Shown one piece after another: positions 44,733 to 57,371 of a stretch of 64,000 nucleotides of DNA. The translations under genes were made by a program, and so were the position numbers. Origin of the DNA: Pyrrhosoma nymphula. Lineage: Eukaryota; Arthropoda; Insecta; Odonata; Coenagrionidae. The notes below the pieces were generated by a model. The model worked only from the letters and a program-made list of their open reading frames with translations, ran no database searches and was not told the origin of the DNA. The stretch is from NCBI GenBank assembly GCA_963573305.1, contig OY754334.1, forward strand, positions 31,241,614-31,305,613. Reading direction: 5' to 3'. How positions within the stretch are numbered: the stretch's first letter is position 1; the number at the start of each line of letters is the position of its first letter.

Positions 44733-46570
44733 TCTTATATATAAAAATGAATGTTTGTGTGTATGTATGTTCTCCATAAACTCGAAAACTACTCGACCGA
44801 TTGCGCTCAAAATTTCACGGTTTGATCTTATTAGTCCTGGGAAAGTTTAGAGAGTAGTTTGAATTGAATCAGATCGGTAGAAATGATGTTTTTAATGTTT
44901 TTTTAATTTTCCATAAGTTTGCACGGGATTTGACAGTTTTCGTCGTGCAGTCCTTTCTGATTTCACTAATTAAAATACGTAAATTTGTACTAATTCCTTT
45001 TATTTTTGCTTTATTAGAACCTTGAAACTTTGAACTATCTTATTCCTTCGATGTTTTAACGTTATATCCTCCCGTTAATCAGTATTTTCGTAATTTACAG
45101 GATATTTGGAGCACTTTTAATGGTATCTCCATTGTTGTATTTCGTTCATTTCTGGTGTGTACAATACTGGATGCGGGAAGAAGTACAACGATGTTCTTTT
45201 ATTGTTGTAGCAACCACGATTTTGTTTATAGAAACATAAGCTGACTGATTATTCTGTGGATTAAAATTCAACGTCTGCTGATAAAGAAAAACCAAACTTC
45301 TCTAATTAAAGTGGTGACCCATAATTAATAATTAGTTCTGTATCATGTTTAGTTAACCGAGTGTAGCGAGGTCTATGTTTTAACCCGAGACGTTAAGCCG
45401 TAATCTTGAGACAAACAAACGAAATGCCGAACAGCTTCAATCAATCGCTTCAAGTGTGTGGATATAATATGGAAAATCCATGATTTTCACTTCATTATAG
45501 TATACAGTCAATTATATGTTGCATGCTCACGAGTGGGACAGACCAGTAGTAACAAATTCTACACCAGCTGATGAACTCAACTCTTGCCTCAAAGCGTCAC
45601 ATCTTTGGAGACGTGCAGAAACTCACGTTAACGACTAACATGTGCCTAAATCTGCAGCGCAAAGTGTCAACCATATTTTCAAAACAGCTATTGGACATTG
45701 GTAATGGAAAAGCACTAGTTGATGCCGACATTAAATATATTGCAATTCCATTAAACTTTTGTGTCTTTGTTCCATCGATCGAACAATTAATTTAGGAATT
45801 TTTTCCACAAATTGTCACCAATTACATAAATCACCAGTGGCTTTGCGAACGTGCTATTTTGGCAGCAAAAACACCGACGTAAATGCAATAAACTACGCTA
45901 TCCACTAACAGATTTCGGGCGAGTCTGTCACCTATAAATCGATTGACAGTGTAATCAATGCAGACGAGATTTTTAATAATCCAATTGAGTTTTTAAATTC
46001 GTTGGATCTTTCTGGTGTATCACCGCACAAATTTTCACTCAATCTCGGCGCACCAATAATTCTTTTGCGCAACATTAATGCACCAGGATTGTGCAATGGA
46101 ACCAGGCTCACTGACAAACAGCTGATGCCAAACGTCATATAAGCGACAATTCTGAATTGCAAGTTAAAAAGTGAAGATATGCTTATTCCCATCATTCCCA
46201 CAGACATGCCAGTTGATTTCAAACGACTACCCCGTTCGCTTTGCATTCTCAATGACAAACAACAAGGCACAAGGTCAATCGCTTCAAGTGTGTGGATTAC
46301 ATCTATAAAATCCATGCTTTTCACATGGTCAATTATATGTTGCATGCTCATGAGTGGGACAGCCGGAAAATGTATTTGTATTTGCAGAGGCCGGTAAGAC
46401 CAAAAATATTGTGTATACCAAAGCATTTCGATACATTTATTCGATTTCAATTTAATCGACAAAAAATCATAGTCTTTCATTTATTTTGTGCATATAAATG
46501 GATCTGCTTTGTATATGTGTGCCTACTTGGAAAGAAAAGAGGCATTGCAACGCATGCCGGGCACAGCTAG
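44733..46570 (+). mobile_element. Helitron, inserted between A and T inside the Harbinger-like element
   Basis: The 5' end is TCTTATATATAAAAATGAAT, preceded by A (44732). The 3' end is GCATGCCGGGCACAGCTAG, followed by T (46571), and is preceded by GCATTGCAACGCATGC, which forms a short hairpin about 10 bases before the CTAG. A 5' TC, a 3' hairpin plus CTRR and insertion between A and T with no duplication are the defining Helitron features. The interior contains a degraded Pif1-type helicase end. At 1838 bp the element lacks the Rep domain and most of the helicase. Confidence 0.9.
45541..46430 (+). pseudogene. Helitron Pif1-like helicase, C-terminal part
   Basis: Readable blocks in shifting frames: LNSCLKASHLWR and KLTLTTNMCLNLQ (45570-45660); a spacer; QISGESVTYKSIDSVINADE and IEFLNSLDLSGVSPHKFSLN then GAPIILLRNINAPGLCNGTR (about 45905-46105); DMLIPIIPTDMPVDFKRL (46175-46220); then AFSMTNNKAQGQSLQVCGLH, NPCFSHGQLYVACS and GKTKNIVYTKAF (to about 46430). 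These correspond in order to the C-terminal helicase motifs of Helitron Rep/Hel proteins, including the NKAQGQS motif. The Rep nuclease and the Walker motifs are not present. Numerous stops and frameshifts make it inactive. Confidence 0.85.
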
Positions 46571-49500
46571 TTAACTATAAATTAAAACCATGCACTCTTA
46601 CTTAACTTTCCCGAAGATAGCTGAGAATGTGATGGTTTTCTGCAATAAGGTTTCATAACCGTACCTATAATGATAAACAATCGACCTGACACTTTGGCTC
46701 ATAACACTTGAGAAAAAGCTCAGAATTATATCCATGTCAAAAGATTCAAGGCATATTATTGGTCTGGAATAATTCGACTTTCACACGGCCTCTACATGAA
46801 GTACGGTGTGTGTATACGCACGAAAATTTATTCTCACTGTATTGAAATTTCAGAACACGAAAAATGTTTTACACCAACGGCCGTGTAAATAAAAAGATAT
46901 AATTAATAATTCACTAGCGTTCATAAATTTAGAGCACAACAAATATAATATATATACAAATATTAAAAAATAATAATTCACATGTATAAATAAGGAACAC
47001 TAGACATTATTTACTCCAACGGTCATTGAAGGAAATATTTGTCATGTTCTTAAATTTGGGGACGTAGAGCTTCTCAACTTCATATTAATGTAAAATGTAT
47101 TCCAATTAACAGGATTCAGAAATATCTAATATTCTGGTAGGCTGATCACTATTTCAAATAGTCAAAGCACTAATTATATTGAGTGGACTTAACCTTGTAT
47201 GCATCCACGAGTAATGTGCCGACCTGTCATCTTTGAAAATCCGCCATGAAACCATGAATCGCTCCGGTCGCCCCTGGTTTCTATCGTGAGCGTCTGTAGC
47301 GAGGCGGGAGCGAATATGATGACATCTTCTTGCACGTCATGGGATACACCGTAGCGCTCCGGAGCGACTGGGAGCGACTAACGGACCGCTTGGAACCTCG
47401 CTCCAGAGGCTTCGGAGCATTTGTAGATCTTTTGGACCGCACCCATAATTGCATCGCGACAGGAAACACGAGTCATTGAGTTCAGTTTTTGAAACTACTT
47501 ACAAATCAGCTAAGTCCGACAGCCATGCAAAATAAATAAAATTCCTATAATTATCACTAAAATAACGAAATTAAATTGAAGGATTATCACAGAAAACCCA
47601 CAAAAAGTTCCAACAGCCAAGTAAAAATAAATAAAATACAATTTCATCAAAAGTCTATAAAATGAGTAACAATTAAAATAGTAAAAACCATCACTGGGAA
47701 AAACTTATCAAAATAAGAATAAATTGTGTGGAAATATGCAAACCTCAGTACACTTAGCAAAGAAAAAAAACTTTTGAATGATAATTATATTGAGAAGAGT
47801 GGTGATACGTATAAGAGCTATAGAATAAGAACATTTCCATTCCAAATTATAGAACTGAAGCTTTGAATATGAGAACGGCACACGCAATGGTGAAACATGA
47901 AGTTATGTGAGCAAGGCCATGCGATCGCGAAAGAAGAAATTTTATCCAGAAACAATCTTCCACTCACATTAAACTAAGCCAAAAGTGAAATATTAGAGTA
48001 GAGGAATAACACTCTCGCTAATATATTCGTAGTTCTCTTCTACATGCAGCTTATGGAACGGCTACTGTGATTTTACACTCATTAAGTTGAATGTGGACAT
48101 TTTTTCATCCAAATGATCTTGGTCTCCAGATCCACAAAATCTCCACCAGGATATTATACTTCCGCATGGAATTCACATATTTACACGTGCACTCCACTTC
48201 AAATTTACGACTAAAAAAAGTTACTGCAGCAGAAATTGAGTGATTAATACAAATTTTATGTGATTGATTGATTAATACACTCAAACTAGCATATTTGTGT
48301 GGGTGGAATGATTTTGTTAATACACAATTGAGCCCAAAACCACACAATCGTGCGGATGTAATTTATTTAAAATTTTGCATAAAAAGTTTTTAAAGGCTAA
48401 TTAACATATACATTCAAAAGAATACAAAAATTCATATTAGAACAGAGAAAAAGATTCTCTGGTGAAAAGGTCTTTAGTTGCGCGGTCATTAGTTCCATTG
48501 TTACGCTGCTTCCACATCTTTCATGTTCTTCATCAGAGCAGATGAACGCCAAATCCTAATTGGCGTCATAGTGTTGTTACCGCAAATGCGGGTCATTATA
48601 TCAGGAATCTTTCGGGGTTTGCAACGGGTAGCTAGGTCCATGGCGGCTAACGTTTCGATTCTCAAGTCGAGCATTGTCCTCAGGGCAAAGGTGAGTCATT
48701 ATGTTAAGTTCGGGAAGCTCCCTCGAACTAAAACTTCCACTTCTACGAGTACTATTCCGACTCCGATGCCGGAAGAATGATTGCGTCAACCTCCGGTTTT
48801 AAGACCAATTCATTACTACCGCAAATCTCTTTCATCATTCCGAAGGAGCTCAGCTACGCATCAGTTGTGCTCAACCCCTGCATGACCGTCAGGATGTCGA
48901 CCTGGTCTTGGAGGGGAAAGTCCTGCTTCTAGTTGCTGGAGTCCCAGGTAATTCAACTCTGCCGATATTCTTTTCAGCAGATGGTGACACTAATTCACCC
49001 GGGTATTAAAAGCCACATTCCTTCTTTATCACGTTCCTTTAAGGTTCCAGTCCGGAAGGAGTACTCTAACCAAGAAAGGAGGAAGATTGTAACAGTCGTT
49101 GTATTCTGTCTTCGGGAAATGATATCGCCCATATTTTCAAGGTCCTCTCCAAAGCTCTGTAGATCTCCCCTAGGGGTTAGCCACACGTTTAACTAAACCA
49201 GACCCTTAGGCATTCAAACGTGTCTCACATTATTATCATTGTGATGGTCCAAATGACGTTGGATCGCATAAGTTGTACCGGCTAGCCCCGAGAAACATTC
49301 AGAGGACGCGCGAGACACGCATAGCTTGAACTCGATACGTGATGCCAAAGTCCACAACTATAGTGCCTGCGATGTGCATTATGCGTTTCAGGTATCACGG
49401 ATCCCTCTTTTCGTGCTCCACGTTCACGGCAAACGGTAAGAAAGTAGAGTTATGCCTTGTCACGTAAGAAATGTGATTATCGTAGACCAATTCGATTCCA

Positions 49501-52500
49501 TGGACAAAAACCCCATTATAATTGACACTTTGTACATCATTAAGGTTGGATAAATAATTGTACGCCTTCTTAACATTTAAATATATATTTACAAAAGGAA
49601 TGGGATAAAAAAATGAAAATGTAGCCTAAGTAATCTTTGCTGTGAAGAGCCGAGTGCCTACTAGGAAGGTGCTGAGAAGGGAACAGGTGGAAATGTTTTT
49701 GTTTAGAAAGAGTCTGCTTCCAATAAAACTTTCAGAAATCTGGAATTCTATTGTTTTTCTCTTACCTATAATTTTTCCCAGCATAGTCCTGATTGAGGCT
49801 CGACAGTTGCCAGTTCGGTGACAGAAGATGGGCACGGTTTCCTACTGGTGATAGTGTTGATCTTCTAGAAGAGTAGATTCCATATTCTTAAAGCCATGAT
49901 GCAGAGAAAAAGATGACGCATAAAACGTTGAATATTTAAACAGCTATATAATTGCATTGCAACAGGAATCACGATTCATTGAGTTCAGTTTTTGAAACTA
50001 CTTACAAAACAGCAGAATCCGACAGCCATGCAAAAATAAATAAAATTTCACTAATTAGCACTAAAAATACCGAATTAAATTGAAGCATTATCACAGAAAA
50101 CCCACAAAAAAGTTCCCACAGCCAAGTAAAAATAAATAAATTACAATTTCATCAAAGGTCTATAAAATGAAATACAAATACAATAGTAAATACCATTACA
50201 GGGAAAAACTTAACAAAATAAGAATAAATTGTGTTGAAATATGCTAACCTCAATACACTAAGCAAAGAAAAAATACCTTTAAATAGTATATATATATATT
50301 GAGAAGAGTGGCGATACGTCTAAGAACTATAGAATGAGAGCATTTATCTTCCAAATTATAGCAATGAAGCTTTGAACATGAGAACGGCACACGCAATGGT
50401 GAAACATGAAGTTATGTGAGCAAGGCCATGCGATCGCGAAAGAAGAAATTTTATCCAGAAACAATCTTCCACTCACATTAAACTAAGCCAAAAGTGAAAT
50501 ATTAGAGTAGAGGAATAACACTCTCGCTAATATATTCGTAGTTCTCTTCTACATGCAGCTTATGGAACGGCTACTGTGATTTTACACTCATTAAGTTGAA
50601 TGTGGACATTTTTTCATCCAAATCATTTTGGTCTCCAGATTCACAAAATCTCCACCAGGATATTATGTTTCCACATGAAATTTACATATTTACACGTGCA
50701 CTCCACTTCAAATTTACGACTGTAACTAAGTTACTGCAGCAGAAATTAGGTGATTAATAGAAAGTTTATTTTCTCTATTTATGATTGATTTTACGTTAAT
50801 AAGTATTCCCTTCTTGATGTATAACATGATGTTTTATTAATTAATAGCATTTGGTGAAACATTAAGTTTGATAATGTTGCCATTCAAAATAAACAGTTTT
50901 ATCACAAAATGAAAAGTTATTAAACATTCACAAATACACTCAAACTAGCACAATTGAGTGGGAGGAATGATTTTTTTAATACGCAATTGAGCCCACACCC
51001 CTACAAAGGTCGGATGCAATTTACTTAAAATTTTGCATAAAAATTTTTTAAAGGCTAAATAACATTTATTTAAAAAAATACAAAAATTCATATTGACACA
51101 GAGAAATACATTCTCCGGTGAAAGGGTCTTAAGTTTCTCGCGGTCATCAGTTCCATTGTAACGCTTTTTCCACATCTGTCAGGCTCTTCATCTGAGCAGA
51201 TTTACGCCAAATCCTAATTGGCGTCATAGCGTTGTAACCGAAAATGCGGGTCATTGTGTTAAGTTACAGAAGCTCCCTCGAATTAAAATCTCCACTTCTA
51301 CGAGTACTAATCCGATTCCAAAGCTAGAAGAATGTTTGCGTCAACCTCCGGTTTTAAGACCAATTCAACAATACCGCAAATCACTTTCATCGTTCCGAAG
51401 GAGCTCAGCTACGTATCAGTTGTCCTCAACCCCTGCATGACCGTCAGGATGTCGACCTGGTCTTGGAGGGGAAAGTCCTGCTTCTAGTTGCTGGATCCCA
51501 GGTAATTCAACTCTGCCGATGTTCTTTTCAGCAGATGGTGACACTAATTCACCCGGGTCTTAAAAGCCACATGTCCTTCTTTATCACGTTCCTTTCAGGT
51601 TCCAGTCCGGAGGGAGAACTCTAACCAAGAAAGGAGGAAGATTTTAACCGTCGTAGTATTCTGTCTTCGGGAGAGAATGATATCGTCCATATTTTCCAGG
51701 TCCTTTCCTAAGCTCTGTAAATCTCCGCTTGGGGTTAGCCAATCGTTTAACTAAAGCAGACCCTTAGGCATCCAAACGTGTCTCACATTATTATCATTGT
51801 GATTGTCCAAATGGCGTTGAATCGTACAAGTTGCACCGGCTATCCCCGAGAAACATTCAGAGGACGCGCGAGACACGCCTGGCTTGAACTCGATACGTGA
51901 TGCCAAAGTCTCACAACTATAGTGCCTGCGATGTGCATTATGCGTTTCAGGTATCACGGATCCCTCTTTTCGTGCTCCATGTTCACGGCAAACGGTAAGA
52001 AAGTAGAGTTATACCTTGTCACGTAAGAAATGTGATTATCGTAGACCAATTTAATTCCATGGACAAAAACCCCATTATAATTGACACTTTGTACATCATT
52101 AAGGTTGGATAAATAATTGTACGCCTTCTTAACATTTAAATATATATTTACAAAAGGAATGGGATAAAAAAATGAAAATGTAGCCTAAGTAATCTTTGCT
52201 GTGAAGAGCCGAGTGCCTACTAGGAAGGTGCTGAGAAGGGAACAGGTGGAAATGTTTTTGTTTAGAAAGAGTCTGCTTCCAATGAAACTTTCAGAAATCT
52301 GGAATTCTATTGTTTTTCTCTTTCCTATAATTTTTCCCAGCATAGTCCTGATTGAGGCTCGACAGTTGCCAGTTCGGTGACAGAAGATGGGCACGGTTTC
52401 CTACTGGTGATAGTGTTGATCTTCTAGAAGAGTAGATTCCATATTCTTAAAGCCATGATGCAGAGAAAAAGATGACGCATAAAACGTTGAATTTTTAAAC

Positions 52501-53189
52501 AGCTATATAATTGCATTGCAACAGGAATCACGATTCATTGAGTTCAGTTTTTGAAACTACTTACAAAACAGCAGAATCCGACAGCCATGCAAAAATAAAT
52601 AAAATTTCACTAATTAGTACTAAAATTACTGAATTAAATTGAAGCATTATCACAGAAAACCCACAAAAAAGTTCCCACAGCCAAGTAAAGATAAATAAAT
52701 TACAATTTCATCAAAGGTCTATAAATTGAAATACAAATACAATAGTAAATACCATTACAGGGAAAAACTTAACAAAATAAGAATAAATTGTGTTGAAATA
52801 TGCTAACCTCAATACACTAAGCAAAGAAAAATTACCTTTAAATGGTATATATATATATATATTGAAAGAGTGGCGATACGTCGAAGAACTATAGAATGAG
52901 AGCATTTATCTTCCAAATTATAGCAATGAAGCTTTGAAAATGAGAACGGCACACGCAATGGCGAAACATGAAGCTATGTGAGCAAGGCCATGATACCGCG
53001 AAAGAAGAAATTATATCCAGAAACTATTCTCAACTCACAATAAACTAAGCCTAAAGCGAAATATTAGAGGAGACGAATAATACTCACGCTAATATATTCG
53101 TAGTTCTCTTCTACATGCGTCACCAGTCGCGAGCTTGCTCCCGAAGTGAACGGTTGTGTTGTTTCCGCTCTCTGGTCTACTCCTTCGAA

Positions 53190-54263
53190 ATGCCAAGTCA
53201 TTGCGCAACATGTGACCTTCCTGTAAAGCGGGGTGAAACACTGTCTTGCAGTGTCTGCATGAATCTACACCACCCTCTTTGTAAATCTATTACGGAAGAG
53301 GACCTAAAGGCCCTGGAAGAATTGCAGAAGTCATGGACCTGTGAAAGTTGTCTTGACAAGATACGACTGGATCGTCGAGATGACACCCCGGTCCGATCCT
53401 CAGTTCGTGCCGTTGAGGATAGTCGGAACGACACCCTTGACAGATCCTCTGTAACTACTGATAACGCTGTGTCTTTCAAAGAGGCACTTACTGCTGGCAC
53501 CACTGTGACTACGTGGACATCAGACACGCCAGAGATGACTGCCGGGGAGATGAGAGTCCTATTCCTGCAAGTTTTTGAGAAACTCGATTTAATAAAGGGA
53601 GACCAGGTACTGGTCACTGAAAAAGTAAGTGAAAATAGTTCCCTCTTGATCGACCTATCAGGAAAAGTTGAAGTGCTTGAAAAAGAGTTAGTGAACATAG
53701 GCAATAAATCAGTGGCTACTGAATTATCTAATAAAGTGCTCCTAGAAAAGGTGAGTGACCTTGAAAGGCAATTGAATAGGTCGGAACAAGAGGCTTTGAA
53801 AAAATCAGCCGAAATCAGAGGTGTGCCTTTTCAGGCGGGTGAAAGCCTTGAAGATGTCGTGCTAAAAATCGGTTCGACCCTCGGAATGACCCTGAAGGCC
53901 GAGGATATAGACAATGTGTTCAGACCTCGCCCTCGTCAAACTACTGAAAACCCATCTTTCCCTCCCCCTATTATCGTTCGTTTTACCAGGCAGCTTACCC
54001 GTGATGAGTTCCTTGCTAAAAGACGCGCTAAGAGAAACCTAAATTGCCTGGATATGGGATGGTCACAGTCAAACAATCCCATTTTCATTGATGAATCCCT
54101 CACCACCACAAATAGGAAACTCTTTGCATCGGCGAGAGAACTTAAGAAGAATGGAAAACTGCAATTTGCCTGGGTTAGAGGTGGGAAAATCCTTGTAAGG
54201 AAAGAACAAGGCTCGCCTGTCCAACGCATCCAGAAACAATCAGATCTTGATCATTTTTTATAA
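53190..54263 (+). CDS. ORF1 protein: PHD finger, coiled coil, FP-like domain
   Basis: The product is 357 residues and the frame is intact. An upstream in-frame ATG at 53115 lies in the duplicated target site, so the start MPSHCATCDLPVK at 53190 is the element's own. Residues C5, C8, C20, C23, H28, C31, C51 and C54 form a C4HC3 PHD finger. A long, polar, leucine-spaced stretch (about residues 130-215, with LSGKVEVLEKELVNIG and KVSDLERQL) looks like a coiled coil for oligomerisation. The C-terminal part (about 220-357) includes IIVRFTRQLTRDEFLAKRRA, TTTNRKLFASARELKKNGKL and FAWVRGGKILVRKE. It resembles the domain shared with baculovirus FP proteins and found in many insect ORF1 proteins. Expected role: binding and packaging element RNA as a chaperone-like particle. 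Confidence 0.85.
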   Translation: MPSHCATCDLPVKRGETLSCSVCMNLHHPLCKSITEEDLKALEELQKSWTCESCLDKIRLDRRDDTPVRSSVRAVEDSRNDTLDRSSVTTDNAVSFKEALTAGTTVTTWTSDTPEMTAGEMRVLFLQVFEKLDLIKGDQVLVTEKVSENSSLLIDLSGKVEVLEKELVNIGNKSVATELSNKVLLEKVSDLERQLNRSEQEALKKSAEIRGVPFQAGESLEDVVLKIGSTLGMTLKAEDIDNVFRPRPRQTTENPSFPPPIIVRFTRQLTRDEFLAKRRAKRNLNCLDMGWSQSNNPIFIDESLTTTNRKLFASARELKKNGKLQFAWVRGGKILVRKEQGSPVQRIQKQSDLDHFL

Positions 54264-57109
54264 GCAGCTCAAACCTCCCCTCTCCTCTCCTGGAAAAAAT
54301 TAAATCTGAGGAGCTTATAACTCTCTCTCATGTTAATGCTCAGTCTCTTCTTGCTCACATCGAAGAATTTAGGGAATATTTTTGTACAAATTTTATGCAT
54401 GTAATCGGTGTGAGTGAGACCTGGCTGAAGCCTTCAATAAATTCCGAAACAGTGTCGCTGCCGGGTTATTCATTTTACCGTAAAGACAGGATTGGGAAGG
54501 GAGGTGGTGGAGTGGGTTTATATGTGCATGGCTCATTGGCTGCAAAATGCATTGGACGCTCTCCTGATCTTTATGAAAACAAACCAGAATATCTCTCTCT
54601 TGAGCTTACAAATACCCATATGAAACTCTTTGTTGTAGTTGTGTACAGACCCCCAAAAACGGGGTATCTCTCCGATCTGGAATCTTTAATTAGTAACACC
54701 ATTCCAATGTATGAGAATGTCGTTATTATGGGCGATTTTAATATCGATGTTTCGAAGAAGTCATTGGATAGAGATTCTCTTTTTAATATAATGCAGGGTT
54801 GTAATTTAAATATGGTTTCATCACAGCCCACTTGTCATACTAAGACTACAAGTACTACTATCGACCTTATATACGTTGATGACCTCCAAAAAGTAGCTTC
54901 CTATGGTCAATCAGCAGACCCCCATCTCTCCTGTCATGATCAGATCCATATTTCCTATCGCATTCGAGCGCCAACTTTTGTGCCTAAACTTGTAACGTTT
55001 AGAGATTATAAAAACTTTGATATTTTGAAATTCCAGTCCGATCTAGATGAAATTGACTGGCCCATGATTGGCACTATAGAAAATATGGATGATAAAGTTC
55101 ACTCTTTAAACTCCATTCTCCTTAACACGCTAGATAAGCATGCCCCCGTGAGAACGGTTGGTGTCACCCATCCGCCTACTCCGTGGTTCACTCCCGAGAT
55201 AAAACAAATGATAATAAAGAGAAACAGATTCCGAGCATTATTCAGATGAAACAAAGATCTTAACATCTACTACGAGTACATAAAATTACGTAAATTGGTG
55301 AAAAAAATGGTTAAAAACGAGAAGTGTGCATACTTCAAAACTACCCTCTCTAAAAATACCAATTCCTCATCAATGTGGAAATCAATACGAGATTTGGGCG
55401 TATTAAAAACAAAAAACAAACTTGAAAATCTAAATGTCCATCCGGATATCTTGAACAATTTTTTCCTGAATGTAACACATAACAACCTCAATTCTTCAAC
55501 TTTTAACCCTCCCGTTACATTAAATATTAATCAGTTCTTTTTTTCGTATGTTACTCCGCAATGCATAATAAACGCCTGCAAAAAGATTACCTCAACTGCT
55601 AAAGGTCATGATGGCATTTCTATATCATGCGTTAAAAATGCCCTTCCTATTATACTACCCACACTGATGAATATATTCGACTCTTCCCTCCAAACTGCTC
55701 GCTATCCTGAAATATGGAAACACTCGCTGATACACCCTATACCCAAATGCGCCGAGCCCACCGATCCTAACCACTACAGACCAATTGGTATTCAATGTGC
55801 TATTGCAAAAATATTCGAACATATTGTCCATCAACAACTGAATAATCATGTTGTTCAATATAATTTACTCAATAAATGGCAATCTGGTTTTCGGGCCAAC
55901 CATAGTACCCAGACAGCTCTCCTGAAAATCACCGAAGATATTAGAGTCGCTATGGAAAAGCGTCAGCTTACGATCCTAGTCCTTTTTGATCTCTCGAAAG
56001 CCTTCGACTCAATCAACCATGAACTTCTTTTAAAAAAATTAAGAGCTTATAAGCTCTCCCAGAGTGCGGTGAACTGGTTTAGATCCTACTTGAACAATCG
56101 TACTAAGGCTGTGGTAGGAAAAAATAACACATTATCCAACTGGGTCTATAATCGAACTGGTGTAGTTCAAGGCTCTGTATTAAGTCCTTTGCTATTTTCT
56201 TTGTTTCTCAATGACCTACCGAACAGTGTCCACCATTGTAAATATCATCTATACGCAGATGACTTCCAGATTTATTGTCACACATCAACTGGTGATCTAG
56301 AATCTGCAATAGCACTCATAAATGAGGATATTGAAAGAATAACAGAGTGGACGGATAATAATATATTGAAAATTAATGAAAGCAAAACTAAGGCGATAAT
56401 AATCGGTAATAATCAACTACTTACACAGGTAAACATTTTATCCATCCCGAAAATACGGGTGCGAGGGCATCAAGTCCCTTTCGAAGAAACTGTAAAAGAT
56501 CTCCGTGTAATATTGGATAACAATTTAAACTGGAAAGCTCAGTGTTTACAAATCAAGAGGAAATGTTATAGTGTACTCCATCAGTTAATAAAAGTTAAAA
56601 AAATGTTATCTATCAATGCACGAACTACACTAGTAAAAACCCTAATATTTCCTCATCTCGATTATTGCTGTCCAGTGTTTATTAACATTGACGATGGAAA
56701 TAACTCGAAACTTCAGGCTGGTATGAACGGCGCAATAAGATTCATATATGACCTCCGTAAATGGGACCATATCAGCGAATCTTTTAAAAAACTTAAGTGG
56801 CTTAAAGTCAAAGAGCGACGGAAATTTTTTCTCCTGATTTCCACTTTCAAAATGATCACTACTGGATATCCACAATACTTATTCGAACTTTTCACCTTAA
56901 AAACAGAAGTGCACAACCGCTGAATTCGATCTCATTCATCTGATCTCCAAATCCCCCAACATCGCACCACAGCATTAAATAAATCGTTCATCGTCACCGC
57001 CTCACGTTGCTGGAATATGCTCCCAAACGAAATAAAAAATGTAAAATCAATGGAATCATTTAAAAAGAAACTCTATTTGTATCTACTAAAGGAAAAAGTT
57101 ATCGACTAA
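54251..57109 (+). pseudogene. ORF2: AP endonuclease and reverse transcriptase with two TGA stops
   Basis: One frame stays open from about 54251, where it overlaps the end of ORF1, to TAA at 57107, except for TGA at 55247 and TGA at 56921. The first recognisable strand is LSHVNAQSLLAHIEEF (54323 on). Endonuclease motifs: GVSETWL, KGGGGVGLYV, VVYRPPK, VIMGDFNID, STTIDLIYVDD and CHDQIHI. Reverse transcriptase motifs: WKHSLIHPIPK, NHYRPIGIQCAIAKIFEHIV, NKWQSGFRANHSTQTAL, LFDLSKAFDSINHELL, GVVQGSVLSPLLFSLFLNDL, LYADDFQIY and LKINESKTK. After the second TGA the frame continues 61 codons, with SFIVTASRCWNMLPNEIKN and ESFKKKLYLYLLKEKVID. Both TGA codons could be CGA before a C-to-T change (inference). 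Catalytic YADD and GDFN are intact. Confidence 0.9.
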
Positions 57110-57339
57110 ATTATATGCAATGATTTTCATTTCTTGAAATAGTTATTGTGGGAAAAATTGTAAAATATTACTTGAAAATGTTTTATTTATGTGAGCTGTT
57201 ACACCATATCGTATAATACTACAGTCTTTTTTGTATTTGACTTGTTTATTTTTCTTTCTTATTTTTTTCTTTTTCTGTTTTATATATTATCTGTATGAAG
57301 TGTATGTATTATCTCATGGACGTTGGAGGTCTACGATAA

Positions 57340-57371
57340 TAAAACGATTATCTATCTATCTATCTATCTAC
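57340..57371. repeat. TATC microsatellite tail of the non-LTR element
   Basis: ATTATCTATCTATCTATC and more, about five to six TATC units, lies between AATAAAACG and the target duplication. Such short tandem tails replace poly-A in several non-LTR clades and arise during target-primed reverse transcription. Confidence 0.85.

Larger units (their letters stand above)
44287..47444. mobile_element. Harbinger-like element with 3-bp duplication, host of a Helitron
   Basis: The left end GGGTGCGGTCCAAAAAGCGC and the reversed right end GGGTGCGGTCCAAAAGATCT share their first 15 bases. The 3-mer ATA occurs on both sides (44284-44286 and 47445-47447), and other array units show the empty site GGCTTTATAATTGCATCG. 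Three-base duplications and GGG-starting ends point to PIF/Harbinger. Inside both ends, many GCTCC/GGAGC words (GCGCTCC, CGCTCCAG, CGGAGCG) are arranged in both orientations. Without the 1838-bp Helitron the element is about 1.3 kb and carries no recognisable transposase, so it is non-autonomous. Confidence 0.85.
53119..57366 (+). mobile_element. PHD-finger non-LTR retrotransposon, near full length
   Basis: The insertion splits an array unit at TTCTCTTCTACATGCAGCTT. The 9-mer TCTACATGC is present on both sides (53110-53118 and 57367-57375), giving exact borders and about 4.25 kb of element. A 71-base leader starting GTCACCAGTCGCGAGC precedes ORF1. ORF2 overlaps or directly follows ORF1. The 3' end is a TATC/ATCT microsatellite (about 57349-57366) rather than poly-A, preceded by AATAAAACGATT. 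Layout (PHD-type ORF1, then AP endonuclease plus reverse transcriptase) fits the Jockey/CR1 group; the exact clade is not decided by eye. Only two stop codons break ORF2, so the copy is young. Confidence 0.93.

Noticed and set aside
49626..49835. 69-codon reading repeated identically in several array units
   Set aside because: Conservation follows from near-identity of the units at DNA level; antisense frames are equally conserved, so it is no evidence for coding.
53198..53704. 168-codon minus-strand open frame
   Set aside because: Antisense of ORF1 of the non-LTR element; no motif of its own.
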